Of a stretch of 64,000 nt of DNA, positions 7,469 through 17,100 are shown piece by piece (position 1 is the stretch's first letter; the number at the start of each line of letters is the position of its first letter). The translations under genes were made by a program, and so were the position numbers. This DNA is from Cellvibrionaceae bacterium (lineage in GTDB: Bacteria > Pseudomonadota > Gammaproteobacteria > Pseudomonadales > Cellvibrionaceae), in contig PANW01000068.1 in assembly GCA_002707785.1 (NCBI GenBank), positions 1 through 64,000 on the forward strand, given 5' to 3'. The notes under the pieces were generated by a model. That model did no database searches and was not told the DNA's origin. It saw only the letters and a list, made by a program, of their open reading frames with translations.

Positions 7469-9463
7469 ATGGCCGAACCGCAACATCTTAAAGACCATTA
7501 TCAAGAAGCGCGAATTTTCTCTCGGCGTTTAATAGTGGCGCTGCTGGCCATAGTGGCACTGTTGGGGCTATTGCTTGCGCGGCTCTACAATCTGCAGGTC
7601 GTGAACTTCAACAACTACGTCACTCAATCCGATCGCAATCGAGTACAGGTGCAGGCGTTGCCTCCCACTCGTGGTTTGATCATGGATCGCCAGGGTAAAC
7701 TGTTGGCGGATAATCGCCCCAGCTACACCCTGACGTTAATCAAAGAACAGGTCAATGATTTGCCTGGGACCTTGAATCTGTTATCGGAGTTGGTTGAGCT
7801 GCGCGAAGACGAGCTTGAGGGGTTCCATAAGCGCTTGAAACAGCGCCGCCGTCCTTTCGAGGCTGTGCCTCTCAGTTATCGTTTGAGCGAAGAGGAGATT
7901 GCTCGTCTCGCGGTTAACGAATACCGTTTGCCTGGAGTAAAGGTTTCCGCTGAATTGGTACGGGATTATCCGTTGAGTGATCTATTGGCTCACTCGGTGG
8001 GTTATGTGGGGCGTATTAATGATCGCGAAATGGCCAAGTTCGATGAAGAGAGTTATCGCCGCTACAGCGGTACTCATACCACCGGTAAAATTGGCCTCGA
8101 AAAACAGTATGAGTCGCAGCTGCTCGGTGAGGTGGGCTACCAATATGTGGAAACCAATGCCCGTGGCAGAGTGTTGCGAGTGTTGGAGCGTATTGCGCCA
8201 AAGCCCGGTGCCAATCTAGAGTTGTTTTTGGACGCCGGCGTGCAACAGGAAGCTATTGTCGCCATGGGCGAGCGCCGCGGAGCGGTGGTGGCCTTGGATG
8301 TAAAAACTGGCGGAGTCCTAGCGCTGGCCAGTACCCCGAGCTACAACCCCAACTTATTTGTCACCGGTATCAGTTACAAAGATTACAACGCCCTCAATCG
8401 CTCGTTGGATTTGCCGTTGTTTAATCGCACCATCCAAGGTCAGTACCCGCCGGGCTCGACACTCAAGCCCATGCTTGGGTTGGGGGCTTTACATCACCGC
8501 GTGGTGGATCCTAGCTATCGCGTGCGCGATCCGGGTTTCTACCAACTTGAGGGCGAAGAGCGTTTGTACCGAGACTGGAAGCGCGAAGGTCACGGTAATC
8601 GAGTCGATTTGCGGCAAGCGATTACTGAGTCCTGCGATACCTATTATTATGATTTGGCCTTCCGTATGGGGATCGATTCCATTCATTCATTTGGCAGCAA
8701 CTTCGCTTTGGGCCGACGCACGGGCGTGGATATCCCTAGTGAGCGTAAAGGCCTTTGGCCGTCACGACAGTGGAAACGCTCCGCGCGAGGTTTGGCGTGG
8801 TATCCCGGCGATAGTCTCAATGTCGGTTTGGGGCAGGGGGATGTTTTGACAACGCCTTTGCAGTTAGCGGCCATGACCGCGACTTTAGCGAACCGCGGCA
8901 AGTTCATTCAGCCTCGTTTGGTGAAACGCATTGAAGGTGAGGATACCCCAGCAGTTGTTCAGCAGATGTACAGCGTTTCCGATGAACACTGGGATTACAT
9001 CTTCAGCGCGATGAAAAATGTAGTGCACGGTCTGCGAGGAACCGCTCAGAGTATTCGTCGCGGCATGAACTATAAAATGGCCGGAAAAACCGGTACTGCG
9101 CAAGTCGTGGGCATTGCTCAGGGGGAAGAGTACGACTCAGAAGCCCTCATCGAACGCCAACGAGATCACGCTCTCTTTGTTGCCTTTGCCCCTGTGGATG
9201 CGCCCAAGATTGCGGTCGCTGTGATTGTCGAAAACGGCGAAAAGAGTTCTAAGGCGGCCAAGGTTGCACGTCGAGTTATTGATCGCTACCTAGAGATAGA
9301 CGCTGAGCTGGAACAAAAACGACAGCAGCAGGAATTGGAAAATGCGCACAATAACAATCGTGTGCAAACCGATGTGACAACATTAGAACAAGGTAATCGT
9401 CCTATCCCCCAGCAGAGTTCAGGATTGTTGCCGACGTCATCCTCAGGAAACCCTCTGTCATGA
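7469..9463 (+). CDS. mrdA: Penicillin-binding protein 2, elongasome transpeptidase
   Basis: The 664-residue class B PBP cross-links peptidoglycan during rod elongation together with RodA. It has a membrane anchor (about 19-40), a dimerisation domain including an Arg-Gly-Leu-Ile-Met-Asp segment (68-73), and a transpeptidase domain. The active-site triad is Ser330-Thr-Leu-Lys333, Ser388-Cys-Asp390 and Lys540-Thr-Gly-Thr. The C-terminal tail of about 55 residues is Gln/Asn/Ser-rich and looks disordered. The stop codon overlaps the rodA start by four bases (ATGA), a tight translational coupling typical of this pair. Confidence 0.97.
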   Translation: MAEPQHLKDHYQEARIFSRRLIVALLAIVALLGLLLARLYNLQVVNFNNYVTQSDRNRVQVQALPPTRGLIMDRQGKLLADNRPSYTLTLIKEQVNDLPGTLNLLSELVELREDELEGFHKRLKQRRRPFEAVPLSYRLSEEEIARLAVNEYRLPGVKVSAELVRDYPLSDLLAHSVGYVGRINDREMAKFDEESYRRYSGTHTTGKIGLEKQYESQLLGEVGYQYVETNARGRVLRVLERIAPKPGANLELFLDAGVQQEAIVAMGERRGAVVALDVKTGGVLALASTPSYNPNLFVTGISYKDYNALNRSLDLPLFNRTIQGQYPPGSTLKPMLGLGALHHRVVDPSYRVRDPGFYQLEGEERLYRDWKREGHGNRVDLRQAITESCDTYYYDLAFRMGIDSIHSFGSNFALGRRTGVDIPSERKGLWPSRQWKRSARGLAWYPGDSLNVGLGQGDVLTTPLQLAAMTATLANRGKFIQPRLVKRIEGEDTPAVVQQMYSVSDEHWDYIFSAMKNVVHGLRGTAQSIRRGMNYKMAGKTGTAQVVGIAQGEEYDSEALIERQRDHALFVAFAPVDAPKIAVAVIVENGEKSSKAAKVARRVIDRYLEIDAELEQKRQQQELENAHNNNRVQTDVTTLEQGNRPIPQQSSGLLPTSSSGNPLS

Positions 9464-10608
9464 GTGTTGGAGATTTTCAGCGGCGCATGCCAGAGGCAAG
9501 CCGTGACCTGCGTCGACCGGTAGGCGTATTGCAGCGCTGGCATATTGATTGGCCGCTGCTGCTGGGATTGCTGTTGATCACGGTTTATGGCTTGGTGGTG
9601 TTGTACAGTGCTAGCGGACAAGATTTTCACTATGTGAAGCGTCAAAGTGTGTTCTTTTTGATTGCTTATGGTGTGATGTTTACCGTGGCGCAAGTTCGGC
9701 TGCATGTGCTGGAGTATTGGGCGCCTTGGTTCTTTGCCGCAGGGGTGGTGCTGTTGGGCATGGTGTTGGTGGTCGGCGTGGGTGCCAAAGGCGCGCAGCG
9801 CTGGTTGAGTATCGGGGGGTTTCGTTTTCAGCCGTCGGAGATTCTAAAGCTCGCCGTTCCGATTATGATGGCGGCCTATTTGTCGAAAAGATTGCTGCCG
9901 CCGCGTTTTCGTCATGTATTTTTCTCGTTGGTACTGATCGGTGTACCCACCTTGCTGATTATGCGGCAGCCGGATTTAGGTACGTCACTATTGATTGCGA
10001 CCTCGGGCTTGTTGGTGCTATTTTTTGCCGGTTTGAGGTGGCGCTATATATTGGGGGCTGTGGGGGTACTACTGGCCAGTGCGTGGCCCATATGGATGTT
10101 TGTCTTGCACGGTTATCAGCGCCAGAGAATTCTGACCTTATTAAACCCAGAAGCCGACAAACTCGGCGCCGGGTGGAACATTATTCAGTCAAAAACAGCG
10201 ATTGGCTCCGGTGGCATCTACGGTAAAGGTTGGCTCAATGGCACTCAGTCGCAGTTGAATTTTTTACCCGAGAGCCACACGGATTTTATTATTGCCGTAT
10301 TGGCTGAAGAGTTTGGTTTGTTGGGGGTGTTAGCGCTAATAGGGCTCTACGTTTTAGTGATTGGCCGAGGCTTGTGGATTGCCGTCAATGCACAAAATAC
10401 CTTTGGTCGATTATTAGCGGGGAGTATTACGTTCACTTTCTTTGTCTATATCTTCGTTAATATTGGTATGGTCAGTGGATTGTTGCCGGTTGTGGGGGTG
10501 CCACTGCCGTTGGTGAGTCACGGGGGAACCTCAATTGTCACCTTGATGATGGGGTTTGGAATTTTGATGGCGATCGGAACCGAGCGTCGTCGAGTCAGTA
10601 TTGGATAA
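9460..10608 (+). CDS. mrdB: Peptidoglycan glycosyltransferase RodA
   Basis: The 382-residue SEDS-family membrane protein polymerises lipid II into glycan strands in the elongasome. It shows about ten membrane helices, the Gly-Ala-Gln-Arg-Trp-Leu segment, the Gln-Pro-Asp-Leu-Gly-Thr motif carrying the catalytic Asp, and the loop Pro-Glu-Ser-His-Thr-Asp-Phe-Ile. The C-terminal Pro-Leu-Pro-Leu-Val-Ser-His-Gly-Gly is also typical. The start overlaps the mrdA stop. It is followed after about 60 bases by mltB. Confidence 0.97.
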   Translation: MSVGDFQRRMPEASRDLRRPVGVLQRWHIDWPLLLGLLLITVYGLVVLYSASGQDFHYVKRQSVFFLIAYGVMFTVAQVRLHVLEYWAPWFFAAGVVLLGMVLVVGVGAKGAQRWLSIGGFRFQPSEILKLAVPIMMAAYLSKRLLPPRFRHVFFSLVLIGVPTLLIMRQPDLGTSLLIATSGLLVLFFAGLRWRYILGAVGVLLASAWPIWMFVLHGYQRQRILTLLNPEADKLGAGWNIIQSKTAIGSGGIYGKGWLNGTQSQLNFLPESHTDFIIAVLAEEFGLLGVLALIGLYVLVIGRGLWIAVNAQNTFGRLLAGSITFTFFVYIFVNIGMVSGLLPVVGVPLPLVSHGGTSIVTLMMGFGILMAIGTERRRVSIG

Positions 10609-10669
10609 TACAGTGAGAAGGTCTCGGGGTAAGAGCCGTCGAGATGTTGATTGAGGTAAAGGAGTGACA

Positions 10670-11713
10670 ATGTTGTTGAGTTCTCAGGGGATAAGAAAAT
10701 CGGTGCGGACTTTATTAATGGGCGCTGTTGCGACCATGATTGTACCGCTCAATGGGTTTGCACAGGGTTACAGCGACAATACCCAAACTCAGGCGTTTAT
10801 TGATGAAATGGTGGCAGAGCACGAATTTGACCGAGGCCAGCTTGAGCAGTGGTTTGCGCAGACCGAAAAGAAACAATCCATTCTCGATGCCATGGCGCGT
10901 CCGGCCGAGAAAACTAAGACGTGGGGTCAGTACCGCAATATCTTTGTGAAACCCGGGCGTATCAACAAGGGGGTTGAGTTCTGGCAGCGGCATGAGTCAG
11001 TGCTCGCTCGCGCGGAAGATACCTTGGGAGTTCCCGCGGAAATCATCGTCGCGATTATCGGTGTCGAAACCCGATACGGCTCCAATAAGGGCAGTTATCG
11101 TGTGATCGATGCGCTTTCTACATTGGCGTTCGATTACCCCAAGCGCAGTAAGTTCTTCACCAAAGAGTTGCGTCACTATTTACTGTTAACCCGTGAGCAA
11201 GAGCGTGATCCGTTGACGTTGAAAGGCTCTTACGCCGGTGCCATGGGTTATGGTCAATTCATGCCGTCGAGCTATCGAGCCTACGCTCGAGACTTTGATG
11301 GCGATGGGGCGGTGGATATTTGGGATAACCCTGAGGATGCCATCGGTAGCGTGGCCAACTACTTTGTTCGTCACGGTTGGAAGACCGGGCAACCAGTAGT
11401 CACCCGAGCGCGCGTGTCGAAAGATTACGACCGCTCCATCATTAATGATTCTCTTAAGCCCAAGCGTACCGTCGCTGCTTTGCAAGAACTGGGTTTCCAG
11501 CCTGTCGAAGTCATGGAGTCTGAGGCCAAGGCGACTGCGATGAAGCTGCAGGGCGCTAATGGTGCCGAGTTTTGGATGGGAATGGGTAACTTTTACACGA
11601 TTACCCGCTATAACCACAGCCGCTTGTACGCGATGGCCGTGTATCAGCTGAGCCAAGAAATTCTTCGTGCGAAGCAGTCGGTGAATGTTGCTGCGACCAA
11701 AGCGGCGCAATAG
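10670..11713 (+). CDS. mltB: Membrane-bound lytic murein transglycosylase B
   Basis: Product of 347 residues from ATG 10670; GTG 10664 would add two. I chose the ATG because AAAGGAG (10657-10663) is six bases upstream, whereas the GTG touches it. A signal sequence ends near Gly-Phe-Ala, with no lipobox, so this is the soluble SltB-like form. The catalytic Glu is in Ile-Gly-Val-Glu-Thr-Arg-Tyr-Gly (Glu133), followed by the Tyr-Ala-Gly-Ala-Met-Gly-Tyr-Gly-Gln-Phe-Met-Pro-Ser motif. The enzyme cleaves glycan strands with formation of 1,6-anhydro-muramic ends. It sits between rodA and rlpA as in Pseudomonas. Confidence 0.93.
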   Translation: MLLSSQGIRKSVRTLLMGAVATMIVPLNGFAQGYSDNTQTQAFIDEMVAEHEFDRGQLEQWFAQTEKKQSILDAMARPAEKTKTWGQYRNIFVKPGRINKGVEFWQRHESVLARAEDTLGVPAEIIVAIIGVETRYGSNKGSYRVIDALSTLAFDYPKRSKFFTKELRHYLLLTREQERDPLTLKGSYAGAMGYGQFMPSSYRAYARDFDGDGAVDIWDNPEDAIGSVANYFVRHGWKTGQPVVTRARVSKDYDRSIINDSLKPKRTVAALQELGFQPVEVMESEAKATAMKLQGANGAEFWMGMGNFYTITRYNHSRLYAMAVYQLSQEILRAKQSVNVAATKAAQ

Positions 11714-11717
11714 GGCG

Positions 11718-12617
11718 ATGACAATGTTGACTCGAGTGCGAGACGTTGGTGCCCTAGCGGCACTATTATTGCTCACTGCCTGTAGCTCGCAGGTAGCGGT
11801 GGTCAAAGATAGCGGCCCCAAGCAGGCGGTCGATGTGGCCCACATTCCTGATGCGGTGCCTCGCCATGAAGTGCGCACCAAAGCGGGTAATAAATCGCCG
11901 TATACCGTATTGGGTAAAACCTATAGCGTATTGCCTGACAGTAAGGGCTTTGTGGAAGAAGGTATTGCCTCTTGGTATGGCAATAAATTTCATGGCCGCA
12001 AAACCTCTAACGGTGAAATTTACAGCATGTACGGCATGACTGCGGCCCATAAAAACCTGCCGATTCCATCCTACGTGCGAGTCACCAATTTGGACAATGG
12101 GCGTCAAGTGGTGGTGCGGGTTAACGATCGCGGACCTTTCCACGAAGGACGAGTCATTGATCTCACTTACGCGGCCGCCTCTAAGCTGGGGTTTGTGAAG
12201 CTCGGAACCGCACCAGTTCGGGTCGAGGCCGTAGGGCCTGGGGATCAATTGGCTGCAGCTCAGACAACCGCGACAACTGCCGTGCCCCAGACGCAAACTC
12301 GTCAGGTTTCATCGGCGAGTTCATCCCCAGTGTCCGTTGCCATGCCTAAAGCGCCGGCGCCTAAACATTCTGCCGGTTATCAACTGCCCGCCAATACCTT
12401 CCTGCAGGCCGGTGCTTTTTCAAACCTAAGCGCTGCAGAAAATTTACAGAGCCGAATTGGTGCTCTGACGCCATTGCCTGTGTCGGTCATGCCACCGGTC
12501 AATGATCGTCTTTACCGTGTTCGCGTCGGGCCCATTGATAACAATCTGGTGCTGATGGATTTGCGTACTTTGTTGCAGCGTCACCAAATGCCGGCTCCGC
12601 ATATTGTCTACGACTGA
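11718..12617 (+). CDS. rlpA: Septal lipoprotein RlpA, DPBB-SPOR
   Basis: 299 residues from ATG 11718. An ATG at 11685 would start inside mltB and push the signal sequence inward. The lipoprotein signal ends Leu-Thr-Ala-Cys (Cys22). The double-psi beta-barrel begins at Gly-Ile-Ala-Ser-Trp-Tyr-Gly and contains Arg-Val-Asn-Asp-Arg-Gly-Pro-Phe; a Thr/Ser/Pro-rich linker leads to a C-terminal SPOR domain (about 225-299) that binds denuded glycan at septa. In Pseudomonas RlpA is a lytic transglycosylase that acts on glycan lacking stem peptides. It follows mltB after 4 bases and precedes dacA, whose product trims stem peptides. Confidence 0.93.
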   Translation: MTMLTRVRDVGALAALLLLTACSSQVAVVKDSGPKQAVDVAHIPDAVPRHEVRTKAGNKSPYTVLGKTYSVLPDSKGFVEEGIASWYGNKFHGRKTSNGEIYSMYGMTAAHKNLPIPSYVRVTNLDNGRQVVVRVNDRGPFHEGRVIDLTYAAASKLGFVKLGTAPVRVEAVGPGDQLAAAQTTATTAVPQTQTRQVSSASSSPVSVAMPKAPAPKHSAGYQLPANTFLQAGAFSNLSAAENLQSRIGALTPLPVSVMPPVNDRLYRVRVGPIDNNLVLMDLRTLLQRHQMPAPHIVYD

Positions 12618-12626
12618 TATACCGTT

Positions 12627-12679
12627 GTAAAAGTGTGTCTCAGCCCGTTGGATAGCGGGCTGGGCGCTGCTACACTTAC
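12627..12679 (+). promoter_or_regulatory. Two-tier hairpin between rlpA and dacA
   Basis: Inner stem CAGCCCG (12641-12647) pairs with CGGGCTG (12656-12662). An outer stem GTAA-aa-GTGT pairs with ACACTTAC (to about 12679), with a two-base bulge. There is no T tract, so it may pause transcription, stabilise an mRNA end or be protein-bound rather than act as an intrinsic terminator. Confidence 0.4.
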
Positions 12680-12797
12680 CCCCACTCTGAACGTCTGAAG
12701 TGGAATTGTTTTTCCTTCTTGCGGTCTACAGATCACTAATCCAGCGTTAGCGCGTTGGGCTTTCGTTTCCTTTCATATTCTGGTTCTGTCGAAATTC

Positions 12798-13967
12798 ATG
12801 AACACACACTCCGTTTTGAAATCTCTTGTTGCGCTGCTTTTATCGTCGATATTACTGATGACCTCACCGGCCAACGCTCGTCAAACAATCATTCCTGCGC
12901 CGCCTCAATTGGCTGCCAGTGGCTACCTATTGATTGATGCTGATACCGGTAAGGTGCTGGTAGAGAATAATGCGGATCAGCCTTTGCCCCCCGCTAGCCT
13001 AACTAAAATGATGACCAGTTATATCGTTTCATCGGAAATCGATGGCGGTAACATGCACGAAGATGACCTAGTCAACATCAGTGTCAAAGCATGGAAAATG
13101 GGTGGCTCGAAAATGTTCATTCGAGAAGGCACTCGAGTTAGCATCAAAGATCTGTTGCGCGGCGTTATCATTCAGTCGGGCAACGATGCCAGTGTCGCTC
13201 TCGCCGAGCATGTTGCCGGCAGTGAAGGGGCTTTTGTGGATGTTATGAACCAGCAAGCCGCACTGCTGGGAATGACCAACAGCCAGTTTCACAACGCCAC
13301 TGGGTGGCCGGCAGAAGGGCACGTTTCAACGGCACGCGATCTGTCGCTGTTAGCGCGAGCACTGATTAATGACTTTCCCGAGCACTACAAGCTCTACGCG
13401 GAAAAATACTTTAAGTACAACGGTATCAACCAGCCCAATCGCAATAAACTTCTATTCCGTGATGCCAGTGTTGATGGATTAAAAACCGGTCATACCGAAG
13501 AAGCGGGTTTTTGTCTGGTGTCATCTGCGCGCAAGAACGGTATGCGCTTGATTGCTGTGGTGATGGGAACGCGTTCGGATGAAGCCCGCGCTGCGGAGTC
13601 TCAGAAACTACTGGCCTATGGTTTCCGCTACTTTCAAACCCACAAGTTGTACAGCCAAGGTGATGAGCTGAGTGCCGCTCGAGTTTGGGCGGGGCAGGAA
13701 GAGCAGGTAAAGCTAGGCATTGCAGAGGATCTTTATTTGACCATTCCCCGTGGAGCGGCAGAAGAGCTCGAAGCCAAAATGCACATTGATGATGTGATTA
13801 AGGCGCCTTTTAAAGCTGGGCAAGAACTGGGTAATCTAACGGTTGTTCTCAATAATGAAACACTGGTCGATATTCCCTTGGTGGCAATTTCAGCGGTCGA
13901 GGAGGCGGGAGTTTTAGCTCGTCTTTGGGATACGATCAAACTCTTCTTTATCAGTTTGTTTAGCTAA
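12798..13967 (+). CDS. dacA: D-alanyl-D-alanine carboxypeptidase, PBP5/6 type
   Basis: The 389-residue low-molecular-weight PBP removes the terminal D-Ala from pentapeptide stems in the periplasm. A signal peptide ends near Ala-Asn-Ala (25-27). Active-site motifs are Ser67-Leu-Thr-Lys70, Ser127-Gly-Asn129 and Lys229-Thr-Gly231. A C-terminal beta domain is followed by an amphipathic helix with Trp, Phe and Leu at the very end, the usual membrane anchor. It closes the wall cluster and a terminator follows. In E. coli and Pseudomonas the next genes are ybeD-lipB-lipA; here those lie about 40 kb downstream. Confidence 0.96.
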   Translation: MNTHSVLKSLVALLLSSILLMTSPANARQTIIPAPPQLAASGYLLIDADTGKVLVENNADQPLPPASLTKMMTSYIVSSEIDGGNMHEDDLVNISVKAWKMGGSKMFIREGTRVSIKDLLRGVIIQSGNDASVALAEHVAGSEGAFVDVMNQQAALLGMTNSQFHNATGWPAEGHVSTARDLSLLARALINDFPEHYKLYAEKYFKYNGINQPNRNKLLFRDASVDGLKTGHTEEAGFCLVSSARKNGMRLIAVVMGTRSDEARAAESQKLLAYGFRYFQTHKLYSQGDELSAARVWAGQEEQVKLGIAEDLYLTIPRGAAEELEAKMHIDDVIKAPFKAGQELGNLTVVLNNETLVDIPLVAISAVEEAGVLARLWDTIKLFFISLFS

Positions 13968-14016
13968 ATACTGCCGCGCTATGGCCAAGGCTCGACTTAG
14001 GTCGAATGTGGCAGCG

Positions 14017-14055
14017 AAAAAAAACGGTTACACTCTAGGGGGTAGCCGTTTTTTT
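14017..14055 (+). terminator. Intrinsic terminator after dacA
   Basis: AACGGTTA (14023-14030) pairs, with one G-T pair, with TAGCCGTT (14043-14050), followed by a run of T. The A run upstream makes it potentially bidirectional. Confidence 0.8.
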
Positions 14056-14133
14056 ATGGGCGAGAAATACTCGTTCAGCGCTGATATCACTTTCATTTGA
14101 ACATGTATTGGAATTCGCCAGGGGCAGAACTGC

Positions 14134-17100
14134 ATGGACAGCCAGCTATTGTTACTTCTTGTCTGTGTCTACAGTGGCTTGTTGTTTGCTATCGCGTGGC
14201 TGGCAGAGCGCTATGGCAATCGTCTCCATGCTCACTGGTGGCGGCCGCTGGTTTATACTCTATCCATCGGCGTCTATTGCAGCTCTTGGACCTTTCTCGG
14301 TGCGGTTGGTCAAGCCGTTGAGAATGGTTGGCAGTATCTGCCGATTTATTTAGGCCCCATTCTACTCGTCCTTTTCGGTTGGCCTTTTCTGCGTCGCCTG
14401 TTGATCATCAGTTCCCGCAATAAGGTGACCTCGATTGCTGATTTTATCGGCTCTCGCTACGGTAAAAATCAACGTTTGGCGGCGATCGTAACCCTGGTGC
14501 TGGTGGTCGGTACCTTGCCCTATATCGCGCTGCAACTGCGCGCGGTAGGTATTGCTTGGTCGACTATTCATTGGGACGACGGCGCCGGAGTCGCCTTTGA
14601 TTCTTGGTCGAGTTTAATTGCGGCTATGGCTATGGCGTGGTTTGCCATTCTATTCGGCACTCGGGTGATAGACGGCCCCGACCGGCATCGGGGCATGATC
14701 ACGGCGGTCGCGGTGGAATCGTTGGTGAAAGTGATTGCTTTTGTGGTGGTGGGCTTTTTGGCGTTTCGATTGTTGGAGACGCCAGGGTTGAATATCGCCA
14801 GCATTACCCCGAATTTCGAAACGGCACAAATTATCAGCCCATTGTTCTGGACCGAAATGTTGTTGGCGGCCATCGCGATCGTCTGTTTGCCTCGGCAATT
14901 TCATGTCATGGTGGTGGAGTATCAGCATCGCTCGGATTTGCGTTATACCCGCTGGTTACTACCACTCTATCTCGCCATCTTTGCGATTTTGGTGATCCCC
15001 TTGGCGCAAGTGGGGGCTCAGTTGTTTGGCGGTCTTGCGGTAGACCCCGATAGTTACGTGTTGACCTTACCGCGTTGGGCGGGAGAAGAGTCGACTCTGG
15101 TGATTACTTTCATTGGCTCGCTGTCGGCTGCGACGGGCATGGTGGTGGTAGCGACGATTGCCCTGTCGATTATGATTTCCAATGAATTGATCGTGCCCAT
15201 CTGGTTGCGATCGAGCTCTAGTCGAGGGCAAAGCGCTAGTGATTTGGGCACCTCTCTGCGTTTTATTCGTCGAGCCTCCATTGTTGCCGTATTGGTATTG
15301 GGCTGGGCGCTAGAGCGGATTATGAGTACCGCCGATGGTCTCGCCTCTATGGGATTGATCTCGTTTGCCGCAACCGCTCAGTTTATGCCGGCGGTACTAG
15401 GTGCGTTATATTGGTCCAAAGGGCATGCACGTGGTGTGATTGGCGGCGTGTTGGTGGGGATGGCGATTTGGTTTTACTGCCTATTACTGCCAGTACTGTT
15501 ACCGGCAGATCATTCACTGATTCTACAGGGCCCTGCGGGCATTGAGTGGTTGGCTCCTTACCAACTCTTCGGTCTAAGTGGGCTGGACCCTCTCAGCCAC
15601 GGCGTTTTCTGGAGTTTACTGTTTAATGTTGTTGTGTTTTTGGTGGTTTCGCGGCGCTCGGTATTTCGGTTGTTGGACATTCGCCAATCAGATGCCTTTA
15701 CGCGATTGCGTTGGAGTGTGCGTCGCCAAGCGTTGGATATGGAGCCTTCGGGAATTGAGGTCCAACAACTCCAAGCATTGATGGATCCATTGTTCGGCAA
15801 AGAGCGAACTCTGGACATGTGGCAAGACTTTGAGCAGCGGGTGGGGCATCGTTTACTGCCTCATGATCAAACACCACGGTTTGTGGTGGCGACCATTGAA
15901 AGTGATTTGGCAGCCATTATCGGAGCTGTTTCGGCTCATCGCGCTATGCAGTTATTGATCAGTCAGCAGCCACTGCAACTGCAGGACTTTGTCAGTTTGG
16001 TAGGCGGCAGTTCTCGGCAACTGCAGTTCAGTCAAACACTGCTGCAAACTACCTTGGAGACGATACCCCAAGGCATCAGCGTAGTGGATAAAGATTTGCA
16101 GTTGGTGGCTTGGAATCAACAATATCAAAAACTGTTTGATTATCCCAAGCGTCTACTTTACGTCGGTTGTGACATTGAAAAAATCTACCACTATAACGCT
16201 ATGCGGGGTTATCTCGGCACCAGCAATGATGGTATAGAAGCGGCGGTGGAGCGACGTCTCAATCAATTGCGTTCCGGTACCCCGCATCGGATGGAGCGGG
16301 TGCTGCCCAGTGGGGAAGTTATTGAAATCCGCGGCACCCCTTTGGCCAATGGCGGTTATGTGACGACTTACACCGACGTTAGTGATTACCACATGATGCT
16401 CGACCAGCTGGAAAATGCTAAAGAGACACTGGAGGATCGGGTTGATTCGAGAACTGCTGAATTACAGTATGTGAACGACTCGCTATCTAGAGAAAACGAA
16501 TTGCGTGCACGTACGGAACAGGAATTGAAAACTGTACACGCCAGTAAGAGCCGCTTTTTGGCCGCGGCCAGTCACGATCTCTTGCAACCTATTAATGCTG
16601 CGCGACTATTTGTTGCCTCTCTCAGTGCGAAGCTAGATGTGAGCAATGATACGCCTTTGCGCAGTGACGTTGAGTACTTGGATGACGCCTTGGCTCAGGC
16701 TGAACAATTGATTAATTCGTTGAGAGAAATCTCCCGTTTAGGTTCTGGCAAAGAGCGGCCCCAGCGAGAAAATTTTGCCATCGATAGTTTGCTGCGCCCG
16801 TTGGCCAATGAAGCTTCAGCCTTGGCGGAAAAGCAGCAAATAGAATTCGATTGGGTGCCCTCATCCGTGTGGGTCAACAGCGACCCGCATTTGTTGCGGC
16901 GAGTTGTACAGAATTTTGTCTCGAATGCTCTGCGCTACACCAAGAGCGGCAAGGTGGTATTAGGGTGTCGCCGTCACTGCGACAACTTGAGTATTGAGGT
17001 TTGGGATACCGGGCCGGGTATTGCGGAGCAGGATCGTCTGCGTATTTTTGAAGAGTTTGAACGCTTACCGGGTTCCAATACCGGCAACCAAGGTTTGGGG

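Noticed and set aside
11186-11881. 231-codon open frame on the minus strand
   Set aside because: It is antisense to mltB and rlpA, whose products are clear; the translated product has no domain-like features.
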